From Manis javanica (Eukaryota; Chordata; Mammalia; Pholidota; Manidae), in NCBI RefSeq assembly GCF_040802235.1, contig NC_133158.1, positions 165,141,401 to 165,205,400 of the forward strand: DNA of 64,000 nt. Direction: 5' to 3'. A program made the position numbers and the translations under genes. A model generated the notes under the pieces. It saw nothing but the letters and a program-made list of their open reading frames with translations, was not told the origin of the DNA and did not search any database. Of this stretch, positions 23,881 through 35,172 are shown in pieces; positions within the stretch are counted from its first letter, which is position 1; the number at the start of each line of letters is the position of its first letter.

Positions 23881-24490
23881 TTGAAGATTATGTACTCCAA
23901 CCTGGTACTCATCAAAACTAGTGTGTGTACATAGGATTCATCAAGGGCCCCTGTTTGAAATGCACATTCTAACTTGGTGTCTGGAGTGAGGCCTGAGGTC
24001 CTGCATTACTAACTCCCCTAAGTTGCCGCTGCTCTGAGGACCGTGCTGGCACACAAGGCTCTTGTCAGTGGTCAGTGCAAGAGCCAGGGTAAAGGGATGA
24101 AATGGGAATTAAGGGAAGAAAGCCCTTGGATATTGTTTGGCCATGAAGTAACAACATTCACAAAGGTTGAGAAGGAGAGGCACCCCATGTTGGCGGGCCC
24201 CTGGCCTGCAGCCAGATTAGGCCCCCCAGCACAACTGTCATCACCCAGTGTGGATGGGGCATTTCCATGTCCTTTGTCCTTTTCTGTGGCCTTACAGGAG
24301 GACCTGCAGCCATGACTCTAGATTCCTGAGGAAGGCATGGTGCAGGCCTGACGTAACAGAGTCCTACCTGCACTCCTTTTCTAATGAATGGAGGCTAAGC
24401 CGGGGCCCACTAGTTTGGAGATGAAGGGGACTCACCTCATCAGTGAAGAAACTGCAGAGCTGCTATCAGTCTTTCAAAGAAATGGGCTCA

Positions 24491-24637
24491 CTTTTTTTTT
24501 TAATTAAAGAATACATTGATATACGACATGGACAGCATTGTGGTTTCAGCAGTCACCCATATAATCAAGTCCTCCTCCCTCCCCCCATTGCAGTCACTGT
24601 CAGCATAGAAAGATGCTATAGGGATTCATTGTTTTTT
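24491..24637 (-). mobile_element. L1 3′-end fragment, antisense
   Basis: Starts with a T-run (reverse of the A-tail), then AACAGCATTGTGGTTTCAGC-type sequence and CCATATAATCAAGTCCTCC, the antisense 3′ UTR of the L1 family seen several times here. It ends abruptly near ATTCATTG. No clear target duplication. Confidence 0.65.
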
Positions 24638-24904
24638 AAGGAGAAAAAAATCTTTAATGAGCACCCACCACGTGCCAGGCACTGTACCAAGAGCTTGGGA
24701 TACACAGAATCAAAACAAGATCCCTGCCTTCACGGAGCCTACAGCCTGGCACCTACTGCAAGGCTAACCTACTCCTGCTCTTGCAGGGGGTGCCAGGCTC
24801 TGCAGCAGGTGCAGAGGCCCCATGGGTTTTTCTGCTCACCTGCCTTCAGCCAGCACTCTGCAGGTCTGTGGAGCCTCTTGCTGAGGAGCTGTGTTGGAAC
24901 TGAT

Positions 24905-26049
24905 ATTTTTTTCCCCATGGCAACCACCAGTTCTTGGTATTTATGAGTCTATTTCTGTTGTTTTTTTTTTTAATTCCACATATAAGTGGAATTGGTGTTT
25001 GTCTTTCTCTGCCTTATTTCCCTTAGCATGACATGCTCTAGAACCATCCATATTGCAAATGGCAAGATTTAATTCTTTCTTATGGCTAATACTCCATTGT
25101 GTATATGTACAATGTGTTTATCCATTCATCTATTAGTAGACATTCTGGCTTTCATATCTTGGCTGTTGTAAATAATGCAGTAAACATGGGAGTGCATATA
25201 TATCTGTTCAAATTAGTGATTCTGTTTTCTTTGGGTAAATACCCAGAAGTGGAATTACTGGGTCATATGATATTTATGATAGTATTTCTATTTTTAATAT
25301 TTCGAGAAAATTATATACTGTGTTCCATATTGGCTGCACCAATTTACATTCCCACCAACAGTGCACAGGGGTTCCCTTTTAACATCTTCACCAATGCTTG
25401 TTATCTTTTTGATGCTAGCTAGCCATTCGGACAGGTGTGAGGTGATACCTCGTGGTTTTGATTTGCATTTCCATGATGATTAGTGATGTGGAACATCTTT
25501 TCATGTGTCTATTTGCCATCTGTATGTCTTCTTTGGAAAAATGTCTATTCAGGTCCTCTGCCCATTTTTTAATTGGATTATTTGGGGGTTTTTGGCATTG
25601 AGTTATAGGAGTTCTTTATATATTCTGGATATTAGCCCCTTATTGGAGATCTTATTTGCAGATATATTCTCCCATTCAGTAGTAGGTTGCCTTTTTGTTT
25701 GTTGAGGGTTTCCTTTGCTGTGCATCAGCTTTTTAGTTTGATGTAGCCCCCACCCTCCTGTTTATTTTTGCTTTTGGTTCCCTTGCCTTTGCTTTTTTGT
25801 ATCCAGAAAAAAATAACTAATGCTGATGTTCAAAAGTTTACTGAGTATGGGGTTGTTTTTAGGAGTTTTATGGTTTCAGGTCTTTTAAGTCATTAATCCA
25901 CTTCAGTTTTATTTTTGTGTATGGTGTAAGAACGTGGTCTAGTTTATTATTTTGCATGTAGCTGTCTAGTTTTCCCCCACACCGTTTATTGAAGAGACTG
26001 TATTTTCCCCATTGTACATTCTTGGCTTCTTTGCCATATGAGGCACATT
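24905..26049 (-). mobile_element. 5′-truncated L1 (L1MA-like), antisense, with long target duplication
   Basis: Antisense LINE-1 covering the 3′ UTR and the carboxy-terminal part of ORF2, for example TGGCTAATACTCCATTGTGT (25,083-25,102) and the GGTGATACCTCGTGG segment. It is flanked by 36-bp direct repeats at 24,869-24,904 and 26,050-26,085, starting TGGAG and ending TTGGAACTGAT, which differ at four positions by hand alignment. A 36-bp target duplication is long for L1, but its decay (about 11%) fits an old insertion. Confidence 0.8.
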
Positions 26050-26085
26050 TGGAGTCTCTTTCTGAGGAACTTTGTTGGAACTGAT

Positions 26086-27556
26086 TCTAAATGCCTCAAA
26101 TATGGAGTCACCTAGAGGGATGGCATTAGCTGTGTCTGCATACATATGGTCTTCAGGACACTTGACTCTTACTTTAAAAATACTCTAAGACAAAGGATAT
26201 AAGTTTTGCCAGATCCTTAACAATAACTCCCATGGACAAGAAGGTTTGCCTGTGTGGCAAACAGAATTTTAAAATCCGTATTAGCTGGGAAAGAATATTG
26301 TGATGTTTATAGGTGCATTGCAAGTATAAGAAACAAAGATATTAGGGTTTAAAAGTAGTGCAAGAGCTCCTTGAAAACCTTGCATGTTGTACATTGACTT
26401 ACCATCTAGATTTGTCAGAGCAGCAGCTGCTTTAAAGAGGGTCTGTCCCAGAATCTATCCAAGAGAGTTTAATAGGTATCCTAAGTAAGGTGGTTCTGTA
26501 ACATGGATCTACAAGCATCAGGCGGATTCGGGGAGCCCCAGGCTACTGTGGCAGCTTTACTAGAGGAACTCTAGCTAGTGGTTTCCTTCCGTTACAGAGA
26601 AAACTGCAGATGCAAACTTAGCAGCCACTGACCCATTTTCTCTTTACAGTCTGAATGGGTTTTCTTGGACGTCTTTTCCATGGTGATCCTTCTAATGAGG
26701 GGTGACCCAGGATAATAGGGGAAATGCTCACAGTCTGTTCTCTCATCTGCTGTAGAGCCAAGGACACATCCAGTCCAGTCCTTAGATGGAGGCTTGGCAC
26801 TTCTTTAACCTCTCTCCATGTACTACGTCGCCATCTGTTGTTTTTCTCTCATAATTACAGGGCCTCTGGAATGAGTGGTCCTTTGCAAGGTAGTGCTGGC
26901 AGCCACTCAGGCCACACACCCTGCTGGCCCCTGCCCGCCAGGACTGTGCTTGCCATCAGTGCTGTTGTCTTGCCCCACCCCAGGGACGTGCGGCTCTGAG
27001 CTCGCCCGCTGTGTTGGGAGGCCTGCCCGGATGCTGGCCGTTTGCTGGTCAGTGCTTCTCCGTTGGTTCAGACCTGATCATTCATAATGTATCCTGTCTT
27101 CAAAGTGTGTGCTGTTTCTCAGCTGTGACGGTCAGCCTGTGGAGTCCAGGAGCCGGCACTCTGCTGGCCTTTGGTCTCCTCCGCCAACGGATGTCACAGC
27201 CTGCTAGGACACCCCACAATCCACGGCGTGCAAGACACGCTCACCACCCACCCGCCGTCACCTATTGTACTGACTTCTGGCATGTTTGCTCTAGTTTCTT
27301 AGGGATTTTCCTCAGCATTTTAACATTCCTACCTAAGGAGAAGCTCTTGCATATTCATAGTCCATCCTGAAATGCCTGTGAGGCAAGGAGGGCAGAGTTG
27401 AAGCTTTCACTCTACAGGGATAGAAACTGAAGTACAGCAGCTCAGGACCCTCAGGCTTTTGAGTGGATCCTGCACTGGAAATTCAGGTCTTTGCTTCAGA
27501 CCTGCTGTCCCATGGATTGTAGCATTTCCAGTCACTATACAAAAGTGTGAATATTT
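26086..27556. other. Unrecognised intergenic sequence
   Basis: About 1.5 kb between the L1 and the provirus. Several open frames of 60-119 codons overlap in the GC-richer 26,720-27,370 part, on both strands and with no recognised domain. I see nothing else. Confidence 0.5.
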
Positions 27557-27908
27557 TGTGGGGTTAATGGGATTAATACATAAATCAAGTAATATAGAAA
27601 TCAAATGTACAAATACATATGACTCGATTGTTTTTCCTACAACTCTTGATGTGTTATCAAAAACAATGGTTACAACCAAAACAGCTCCTACAACTGGTGA
27701 CCTTGAGGAGTGTCATGCCCTAGGGCTAGGCCAAGGTCAGATAATGATTGTGTGTTGATCATGTGTTGAACCCCCTACTCCGAATTCTTTAGATGTTTAA
27801 GTTCATTTGCTCAGTAAATATGAGGAGGACCTTTTTGGCATTACACTGGTGCTGCAACCATCATGTTCTCTCCAAATCTGCGAGTCTGGAGGCAGGGAGG
27901 AGCGGGCA
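27557..27908 (+). repeat. 5′ LTR of the betaretrovirus-like provirus
   Basis: 352 bp from TGTGGGGTTAATGGG to the final CA at 27,907-27,908. It matches the 3′ LTR through U3 (GGGATTAATACATAAATCAA), a TCAGATAATGATTGTGTG segment, and the polyadenylation region CTCAGTAAATATGAGGAGG, where the AATAAA is mutated to AGTAAA. It lacks blocks of roughly 20 and 30 bp that the 3′ LTR has. Confidence 0.85.
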
Positions 27909-27910
27909 AG

Positions 27911-27928
27911 TGGCGCCCAGACAGGGAC
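27911..27928 (+). promoter_or_regulatory. Primer-binding site, tRNA-Lys type
   Basis: TGGCGCCCAGACAGGGAC lies 2 bp after the 5′ LTR. It matches the tRNA-Lys3 site TGGCGCCCGAACAGGGAC at all but two positions. Lys sites are usual for betaretroviruses. Confidence 0.85.
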
Positions 27929-28029
27929 CTGCAGCTGACAACAGGGAAGCTCCCAAGGTCGTCGATCCAGTAAGACTCCGGAGAAAGCGTACATAGGGAC
28001 AGGGCCGAGACGTCAGAGACACTATCAGG

Positions 28030-28265
28030 GGCCAACATGAAACTAAAGCAGATAATCTGGAGGATTACTTAAAATTACAATGTGCTCTCCTAATAACATC
28101 AGGAGTGAAAATTTCTAAAAATTTTACACAACTTCATAAATATATTAAAAAACATTGTTACTGGTTGCCCCCACAAGGAATCCTCAGACAAGCTGATTGG
28201 AGCAATGTATTAAGAGATTTCAAAAAGGCTCACAGACAGGGAAACATTATCCCTGTACCTGTTTA
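28030..28265 (+). pseudogene. gag matrix remnant (betaretrovirus-like)
   Basis: Follows the leader. One frame reads through 28,079-28,264 with betaretroviral matrix features: a basic segment with a Gly-Val-Lys-Ile-Ser motif, then a Trp-Leu-Pro-Pro-Gln-Gly motif and a basic helix. It ends in a stop at about 28,265, after which sequence matching the start of reverse transcriptase follows directly. Capsid, nucleocapsid and protease are therefore deleted. Described only from this sequence; not functional. Confidence 0.65.
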
Positions 28266-28690
28266 GGTGGATCACTGGCCCCTCAATAAAGAAAAACTGG
28301 CAGCCTTACACACATTAGTTCAAGAACAGCTTCAGCTAGATAGATGAGAATTCTCCACAAGCCCGTGGAATTCCTCTGTATTTGTTATAAAAAAGCAGTC
28401 TGGAAAATGGAGACTCTTACATGGCTTAAGACAAATTAATGCAGTCCTTAAACCTACAGGACCTTTACAACAAGGCCTTCCTTCTCCGGCTGTGGTTCCA
28501 AAAGACTGGGACATGGCTACCACTGACCTTGTTTTTTTACAATTCCTTTAGCTTTGGCAGGTAGGGAAAAGTTTGCTTTTACTGTACCCTCCTTAAATTT
28601 ACAAGCCCCTTCAGAAAGATTCCAATGGAAAGTACTTCCTCAAGGAATGTTAAATAGCCCTACAATTTGTCAAAATTATGTGCACAGGGC
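28266..28690 (+). pseudogene. pol reverse-transcriptase remnant (betaretrovirus-like)
   Basis: Amino-terminal reverse-transcriptase region. Visible motifs are a WPLNKEKL start, an [18 protein letters not shown] segment, and [16 protein letters not shown] near 28,640-28,680. A stop replaces the residue before the FSTSPWNS motif, and a deletion removes the stretch between DLVF and KFAFTVPS. The segment stops before the YxDD catalytic box, so the enzyme is dead. RNase H and integrase are absent. Confidence 0.8.
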
Positions 28691-28820
28691 TCTCTTGTCA
28701 CGCCAGGAGCTCTGTCTGTCCTCTCCCTTTATCTCTAAATAAAAGCCTCTGCCTTGCTCTCCTACCTTGGGTGATTGCTAAGTTCATTCTTCAACTCTGC
28801 AAACAAGAACCCCAGCATCA
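28691..28820 (+). repeat. Partial ERV1 LTR (R-U5)
   Basis: Begins in mid-LTR, with an AATAAA at about 28,738-28,743, CTTGCTCTCCTACCTTGGG, and ends CAGCATCA just before the Pro-type primer site. U3 is absent. Confidence 0.7.
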
Positions 28821-28824
28821 TCTT

Positions 28825-28842
28825 TGGGGATTCGTCCGGGAT
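28825..28842 (+). promoter_or_regulatory. Primer-binding site, tRNA-Pro type
   Basis: TGGGGATTCGTCCGGGAT against TGGGGGCTCGTCCGGGAT, 16 of 18 matching. It is followed by AACTTCGGAGGTGAGTATC, in which AG/GTGAGT resembles a retroviral major splice donor. Pro-type sites are common in gammaretroviruses and ERV1, which makes this element distinct from the surrounding Lys-primed provirus. Confidence 0.8.
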
Positions 28843-29880
28843 AACTTCGGAGGTGAGTATCGGCATCCAAGCCTGCCTTTTCTTTCACTGTCCTTATGGA
28901 AGGGAGCCGTCTATGGCACACAACGTCGGGCTCTCATCAGCCACTTAAATGGGACTAGCCCGGCTGCAGTTCTCAAAGTCTCGAGCCACAGGTTCCCCTG
29001 CGTGTCCCTCAGTGGATCCCCCGTCTCCCTTGGGAGCCGGGAATGTCACCTGAGTGGAGGCCAGGATTCCCTTTCAGAGGCATCTCCTTGGATGTAAGGG
29101 ACTGAGGAAGGCCATGGGCACCTGCGAGAGTCTAGGCTGAGGCCACACTTCAGCAGCTTCTCAAAGGGCTGTGTGTCTGGAATCAGACCCTGACAGCCTG
29201 ACTGGGTGTCCATGAGGAGTGACTCTCTCTGTCTCTGGCTTCCAGCCTGCTTCTTCAGGCCGCCCTGGCCTCCAAGTGAGGCAGGGGACATTCCTGTCTT
29301 CTCACTTCATCAGTTTCACGGACCTGATGCCCAACACCGCAAGGTAGGAGATCCACGCTCTGCTCTTATTCCTGACTAAATGCTGTACTCTGTATCTCAT
29401 ACAATGTGTCTGGGCACCCGTTAGCCACTTAAAAGACGATTAGCCCCAGTTACCAGTCTTAAGTCTCATTAGAAAGGCTTGGCCCCTGAGAAGTATACAG
29501 TATAATAAGGTTATGCAGCTAAATATATTTTGATGCAAAGAAGGGAAATGGTAAAAAATCCTGTAGACTACAATATGGAACTAGTTTTCTAAATAATTTT
29601 GGTGGAAATCTACTTATTGGGTTCATCATTATCTTCAACAATTGGGAGGTTTTTAAACTAGACTCCCTGAAAATGAAGAAATTTATCTTCTGCAATACAG
29701 CCTGGCTTTAAATAGCTGGTGCTAGAATTGTACTTGCATTTCATTTCCAGCCCCCTGGACACACACAGTCCCTATCAGGACAGAGCCTTCATCGGCCCTG
29801 TTCATCTGGGGCTGTCTAAACCTTTACCCAGTTATGTAAACTGCTTGCCCTTAGAGTATATTCTTGAAAAATGAGACACT
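28843..29880 (+). other. ERV1 leader and unassigned internal sequence
   Basis: About 1 kb after the Pro-type primer site. Moderately GC-rich up to about 29,350 (likely leader), then mixed. Open frames are short and conflicting, and I cannot assign gag with confidence. Confidence 0.45.
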
Positions 29881-31661
29881 TTTAATCAAATAAGCTAAAA
29901 AGAAAGAAGGTAAGTGAATATTAGTAACTCAAATCTTTGTATCAGTTTATCTGTGTTTGTTCTTTTATGAAAAGTGTTGCTAACTGTAGTCACTATGTCT
30001 CAATCTGTGTGTCTAAGTGTGTAAATGAAAAATATTTTTCTACCTCCAGATGGTTTTAATAAGAATTAATTGATTTAAAGACAAGTGCTTGTGAAAATTG
30101 GGCATTCTAAAACTTCCAAAAAATTCTAATACGAGATAATAAGCATTAATGCTAATTTAAGTTGAACTGAAACGGACATGTCCTTATGGTTATCAGCTGC
30201 CTAAGTTTACCTACTCATTTAAGTTGATGTTATCTGTTAAATCTTTCAATAAAAAGTGCTTAAAAAGAGGCTTAACTTTGTCTAATGTTTGGTAAAAGTT
30301 TTGTGAGTATAGTTAGGAATGAGTAAACTAAAAAAGTGTAGCAGGTAAAAATCTTAATAATTGTGTGTTACAGTGTGTATACCTACAAACAGACTGTGGT
30401 AACCTAAAATCTTTAAGTTTTGCCAAGTAAACATATTTTATGCTTAGAGATTGTGCTGTAAAGCACATGGTTCCAGAAACTGTGAAATGTGTTCATAAAT
30501 TTGTCAATCTAAAGAGTGCTAGTGTAAGTTTACAGTAGCCTACTTCTCAGTGTTCACTGGAAATTAAAGTTCATAATGGTTCTAAGTTCTAATTAAAGCT
30601 ACTTAAAATAATAAGGGAAACATTTTCTGCATGCTAAAGAATGTGTCTTTTGATAAAAGTAATTTAGTTCTAAAGTACAGCTGTTTATTTAAAGAGGAAG
30701 AACTCTAAATGTAAAAGAAAAATTGTAGAAACTTGGTGGAAGAATTGATACGGTCATGCTATGTAAAATTAAAGCAAATGAGTCTTGATATCAAGTACAC
30801 AGCAAATTAGAATTTTGTTTTCAGTTAAAAGGACAAAGTTTTCTTAAACTATTAGTTCTGCTCTTAATGTTGAAAATTGCAAAAGGTTTTCTAATTGTTT
30901 TATCAAAGCAGTTTCTCATGCTTAAAGTCTCAATGAGTCGTCTGAATATTTAAGAAAACGAGATCTTAATATTAAAAGGACTAAAAGCTAAACTTTGCTG
31001 ACAACTGTGTAACCTTCCGTATTTGCCTTTGAGGTATTTTGTTGTCATTCTGGTTAAATGGATAAGTATTGCTTCATGGCACCCTGTAATCTTATTTAGG
31101 CAAGTGCCAGAGACTCTTTCTTCTGACAGCTTCCCAAAATAAAATTCAAAAAGGTGCTTCCACAGGGCCCCTGGAACATGTCAGAGGAAATTTTTCTCAT
31201 TGGGGAAATATTTGGCTAATTTGGCTTATTTATTTGATGTATAATTAACTGGTTAATTACCTGGAAAGCTCTGTCAAAAGGAATGATGCTAAACTTTGTT
31301 TCTAAATGTTTTGTGTTACAGAAATATCCAAATTTCCTTAGGTCAACTGTCTTAAGTAAGTTCTCATCAGATTTTTAGCCATTGTCATTTCTAAGTCTTT
31401 TGTCATTTATAGTCATTGTTTTGTTACACCTAAACTAGTAAAGAACTAGATTTCAGCAGAACAGGTATTGGTTACATAGGATTAAGTAAACTAAGGAAGG
31501 TCACTTCCTGGCAGGTGCAGAAACCTCAGGATGTCTTGGCAACCTCGAGAAGAGAGGAATTCACCCAAATATACAGGTACTGCAGGCAAAACCTGATGGA
31601 AAGCCTGGCTTGGCTTTCTGGCCTCGAGAAGCCTTTAAAAGTCCAATCTGAAATTCCTTAT
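29881..31661 (+). other. Long AT-rich, codon-poor internal region of the ERV1 sequence
   Basis: About 1.8 kb with very few open frames in any direction and frequent TTAAAG/AAGT-type motifs. It lies between the ERV1 leader and the env remnant, where gag-pol would be expected. I recognise no coding domain, so the normal coding genes seem to have been replaced or lost. A short segment at 31,500-31,660 is of unknown origin. Confidence 0.5.
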
Positions 31662-31676
31662 AAAAAATACCAGCAA

Positions 31677-34566
31677 GCAATCCAGGCCTATTTGAACAAG
31701 GAAGAACAGTCCCAAATGAATAGTGCCACAATTATTAAACTTGAAAAAGATACAACCTTCCAAGGCTGACACAGGAAGAAACAAAATCAAAACACACCAA
31801 TTACCAGCAATGAAATTGAATCGGTAATCAAAAAACTACCCAAGAACAAAACTCCCGGGCCAGATGGATTCACTGCTGAATTTTATCAGACATATAGAGA
31901 AGACATAGTACCCATTCTCCTTAAAGTTTTCCAAAAAATAGAAGAGTTGGGAATACTTCCAAACTCATTCCCCCAAAACCAGGCAAAGACCCCACAAAAA
32001 AGAAAATTACAGACCAATATCCCTGATGAATATAGATGCAAAAACACTCAACAAAATATTGACAAACCAAATTCAAAAATACATCAAGAGGATCATACAC
32101 CATGATCAAGTGGGATTCATCTCAGGGATGCAAGGATGGTACAACATTCGAAAATCCATCAGCATCATCCACCACATCAACAAAAAGAAGGACAAAAACC
32201 ACATGATCATCTCCATAGACACTGAAAAAGCATTTGACAAAATTCAACATCCATTCATGATAAAAACTCTCAACAAAATGGGCATAGAGGGCAAGTACCT
32301 CAACATAATAAAGGCCATATACGACAAACCCACAGCCAACATCATATTTAACAGCAAGAAGCTGAAAGCTTTTCCTCTAAGATCAGGAACAAGACAGGGA
32401 TGTCCACTCTCCCCACTGTTACTTAACATAGTCCTGGAGGTCCTAGCCACGGCAGTCAGACAAAACAAAGAAATACAAGGCATCCAGGTAGGTAAAGAAG
32501 AAGTCGAACTGTCACTATTTGCAGATGACATGATATTGTACATAAAAAACCCTAAAGACTCCATTCCAAAACTACTAGAACTAATATCACAATTCAGCCA
32601 AGTTGCAGGGTACAAAGTTAATATACAGAAATCTGTTGCTTTCCTATACGCTAATGATGAACTAGCAGAAAAAGAAATCAGGAAAACAATTCCATTCGCA
32701 ATTGCATCAAGAAGAATAAAATACCTAGGAATAAACCTAACTAAGGAAGTGAAAGACCCTAAAAACTGCAAGACACTCTTAAGAGGTATTAAAGACGACA
32801 CTAACAAATGGAAACTCATACCATGCTCTTGGCTAGGAAGAATTAATAGTGTCAAAATGGCCATCCTGCCTAAAGCAATCTACAAATTCAATGCAATCCC
32901 TATCAAAATACCAACAGCATTCTTCAACAAACTGGAACAAACTTTTAAAAATCATAAGGAACCACAAAGACACCGAATAGCCAAAGCAATCCTGAGAAGG
33001 AAGAATAAAGGTGGGGGGATCTCACTTCCCAACTTCAAGCTCTACTACAAAGCCACAGTAGTCAAGACGATTTGGTACTGGCAAAAGAACAGAGCCACAG
33101 ACCAGTGGAACAGAAAGAGAGTCCAGATATTAACCCAAGCATGTATAGTCAATTAATATGTGATAAGGAGCCATGGACATGCAATGGGGAAATGACAGCC
33201 TCTTTAACAGCTGGTGTTAGCAAAACTGGACAGCTACATGTAAGAGAATGAAACTGGATCATTGTTTAACCCCAAACACAAAAGTAAATTTGAAATGGAC
33301 CAAAGACCTGAATGTAAGTCATGAAACCATAAAACTCTTAGAAAAAAACATAGTCAAAAATCTCTTGTACATTAACATGAGCAACTTCTTCATGACCATA
33401 TCTCCCTGGGCAAGGGAAACAAAAGCAAAAATGAACAAGTGAGACTACGTCAAGCTGAAAAGCTTGTGTAAAGCAAAGGACACCACGAATAGAACAAAAA
33501 GGCATCCTACAGTATGGGAGAATATATTCATAAATGACAGATCTGATAAAGGGTTGGCATCAAAAATATATAAGGAACTCACACACCTCAACAAACAAAA
33601 AGCAAATAATCCAATTAAAAAATGGGTCCAGGATCTAAACAGACAGTTCTCCAGTGAAGAAATTCAGATGGCCAGCAGACACATGAAAAGATGCTCTACA
33701 TCGCTAATCATCAGAGAAATGCAAATTAAAACCACAATGAGATATCACCTCACCCCAGTAAGGATCGCCACCATCCAAAAGACAAACAACAACAAATGTT
33801 GGTGCGGTTGTGGAGAAAGGGGAACCCTCCACTGCTGGTGGGAACGTAAATTAGTTCAACCATTGTGGAAAGCAGTATGGAGGTTCCTCAAAAAGCTCAA
33901 AATAGAAATACAATTTGACCCAGGAATTCTACTTCTTGAAATTTACCCTAAGAATGCAGCAGCCCAGTTTGAAAAAGACATATGCACCCTTATGTTTATC
34001 GCAGCACTATTTACAATAGCCAAGAAATGGAAACAACCTAAGTGTCCATCAGTAGATGGATAAAGAAGAGGTGGTACATATACACAATGGAATATTATTC
34101 AGCCATAAGAAGAAAACAAATCCTACCATTTACAACAACATGGTTGGAGCTAGAGGGTATTATGCTCAGTGAAATAAGCCAGGTGGAGAAAGACAAGTAT
34201 CAAATGATTTCACTCATCTGTGGAGTGTAAGAACAAAGAAAAAAACTGAAGGAACAAAACAGCAGCAAACTCACAGAACCCAAGAGTAGACTACCAGTTA
34301 CCAAAGGGAAAGGGACTGGGGAGGATGGGTGGGAAGGGAGGGAGAAAGGGAATAAGGGGCATTACGATTAGCACACATAATGTGGGAGGGGGGGCACAAG
34401 AGACAGTATATACAGAGAAGACAAGTAATGATTCTATAGCATCTTACTACACTGATGGACTGTGACTGTAATGGGGTATGTGGGGGGGAGTTGGTGATGG
34501 GGGGGAGTCTGGTAAACATAGTGTTCCTCATGTAATTGTAGATTAATGATACCAACAAAAAAAAAG
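31677..34566 (+). mobile_element. L1 with an open reverse-transcriptase frame
   Basis: Sense-strand LINE-1, 5′-truncated at an ORF2 segment encoding AIQAYLNKEEQSQMN, internally deleted around 31,760-31,790, and continuing through ORF2, the 3′ UTR and a short A-tail. A target duplication, AAAAAATACCAGCAA (31,662-31,676) and AAAAAGTACCAGCAA (34,561-34,575), matches at 14 of 15. Its 3′ UTR has the same G-rich and GGGGGGAGT blocks as other L1 copies here. The long open frame suggests it is among the younger L1 copies of the window. It sits inside the ERV1 sequence, so it is later than that insertion. Confidence 0.88.
32026..33156 (+). pseudogene. L1 ORF2 fragment: reverse-transcriptase domain, 376 codons open
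   Basis: Open from Met at 32,026 to a stop at 33,156. It encodes the heart of the L1 reverse transcriptase: [26 protein letters not shown] (palm), [15 protein letters not shown] (template-grip motif), and [13 protein letters not shown] with the catalytic FADD at 32,518-32,529. The frame upstream (31,790-32,020) encodes the preceding [14 protein letters not shown] segment but is shifted. The endonuclease, most of the cysteine-rich end and ORF1 are absent, so this is a remnant and not an active element. The next part of ORF2 lies in other frames from 33,248 and 33,464. Confidence 0.85.
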
Positions 34567-35080
34567 TACCAGCAAAACACGATTAAAGGGGCTATGTAAT
34601 CAGTTGATCTTCTTGCTGCACTTATGCAAATAATGAAGCCAAGTGTTAATTATTTTCTTAATCTGGTTACTTCTAATAAAAAGGAAGGTGATTTTAGAGA
34701 AAAGTATTGTTTCAATACAGCCTTGTCCATACTGAATCCTAATCCTAGTTATTGGGACATAGATTAAATCCAGAATTCTAGTTTCCCCAAAATATCTGGC
34801 TATGAATTCTCCAGATGTTTTACTTTTCTCTTATCATTTCAATGAAAGTTTTACTATTTCTAGTTCTCATATTTAGCCATGCATTCTTAATCTTGTCAAG
34901 TTGATCCAAAATGGAAAATCCAACTCCAGATGTTGGGTACTTAACCTAATAACACCATTTGTTCTATTTTGCCTAGAAGCCATAAAACTGCAAATAGTAA
35001 TAGAAATGGAATCCAGAATGGAAGTGCCCATCTCCCAAAGCCTCTCGACCCACCAGTGATGGAGACCTAACTGCACCCCT
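34567..35080 (+). pseudogene. ERV1 env remnant, transmembrane and cytoplasmic tail
   Basis: After the L1, fragments in shifting frames match a gammaretrovirus-like env carboxy terminus. A hydrophobic run (VLLFLVLIF type, about 34,850-34,876) is followed by CILNLV (about 34,882-34,899) and, after an insert of about 45 bp, EAIKLQIVIEMESRM (about 34,977-35,020), which resembles the cytoplasmic tail of HERV-W/FRD-type envelopes (syncytin group). The surface subunit, fusion peptide and heptads are not visible and stops interrupt the tail, so it cannot act as a fusogen. Confidence 0.6.
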
Positions 35081-35161
35081 TCCCGCGCCCCCTCTCAGCA
35101 TCAGGCAGCCAGAGCTGTTGTTGCCCGCCTTGCCCTGGCAGCAGCTAGTGTCTCCGTCTGT

Positions 35162-35172
35162 AGAGGGGGGAA
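35162..35172 (+). promoter_or_regulatory. ERV1 polypurine tract
   Basis: AGAGGGGGGAA directly precedes TGAGACAGGG, the arrangement of a gammaretroviral polypurine tract and the start of U3. A TATAA-like motif (about 35,356) and AATAAA (about 35,433-35,438) follow at LTR-like distances, so 35,173-about 35,560 may be a decayed 3′ LTR. Confidence 0.5.

Larger units (their letters stand above)
19441..24490. other. Downstream intergenic region without recognised gene
   Basis: About 5 kb after ATP1B3. The GC-richer 19,960-20,240 stretch has a 182-codon open frame from 19,743 that I do not recognise and whose composition changes midway, so I do not call it a gene. Old repeats are present: a diverged repeat at 20,680-20,770, an MER5A piece near 21,040-21,085, an MIR at 21,735-21,850, and an MLT1 LTR at 23,418-23,880. 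A 115-codon frame at 22,708-23,055 shows no domain that I know. The remainder is unassigned. Confidence 0.6.

Noticed and set aside
32244..32864. A 206-codon minus-strand frame
   Set aside because: It is the antisense shadow of the L1 reverse-transcriptase frame.
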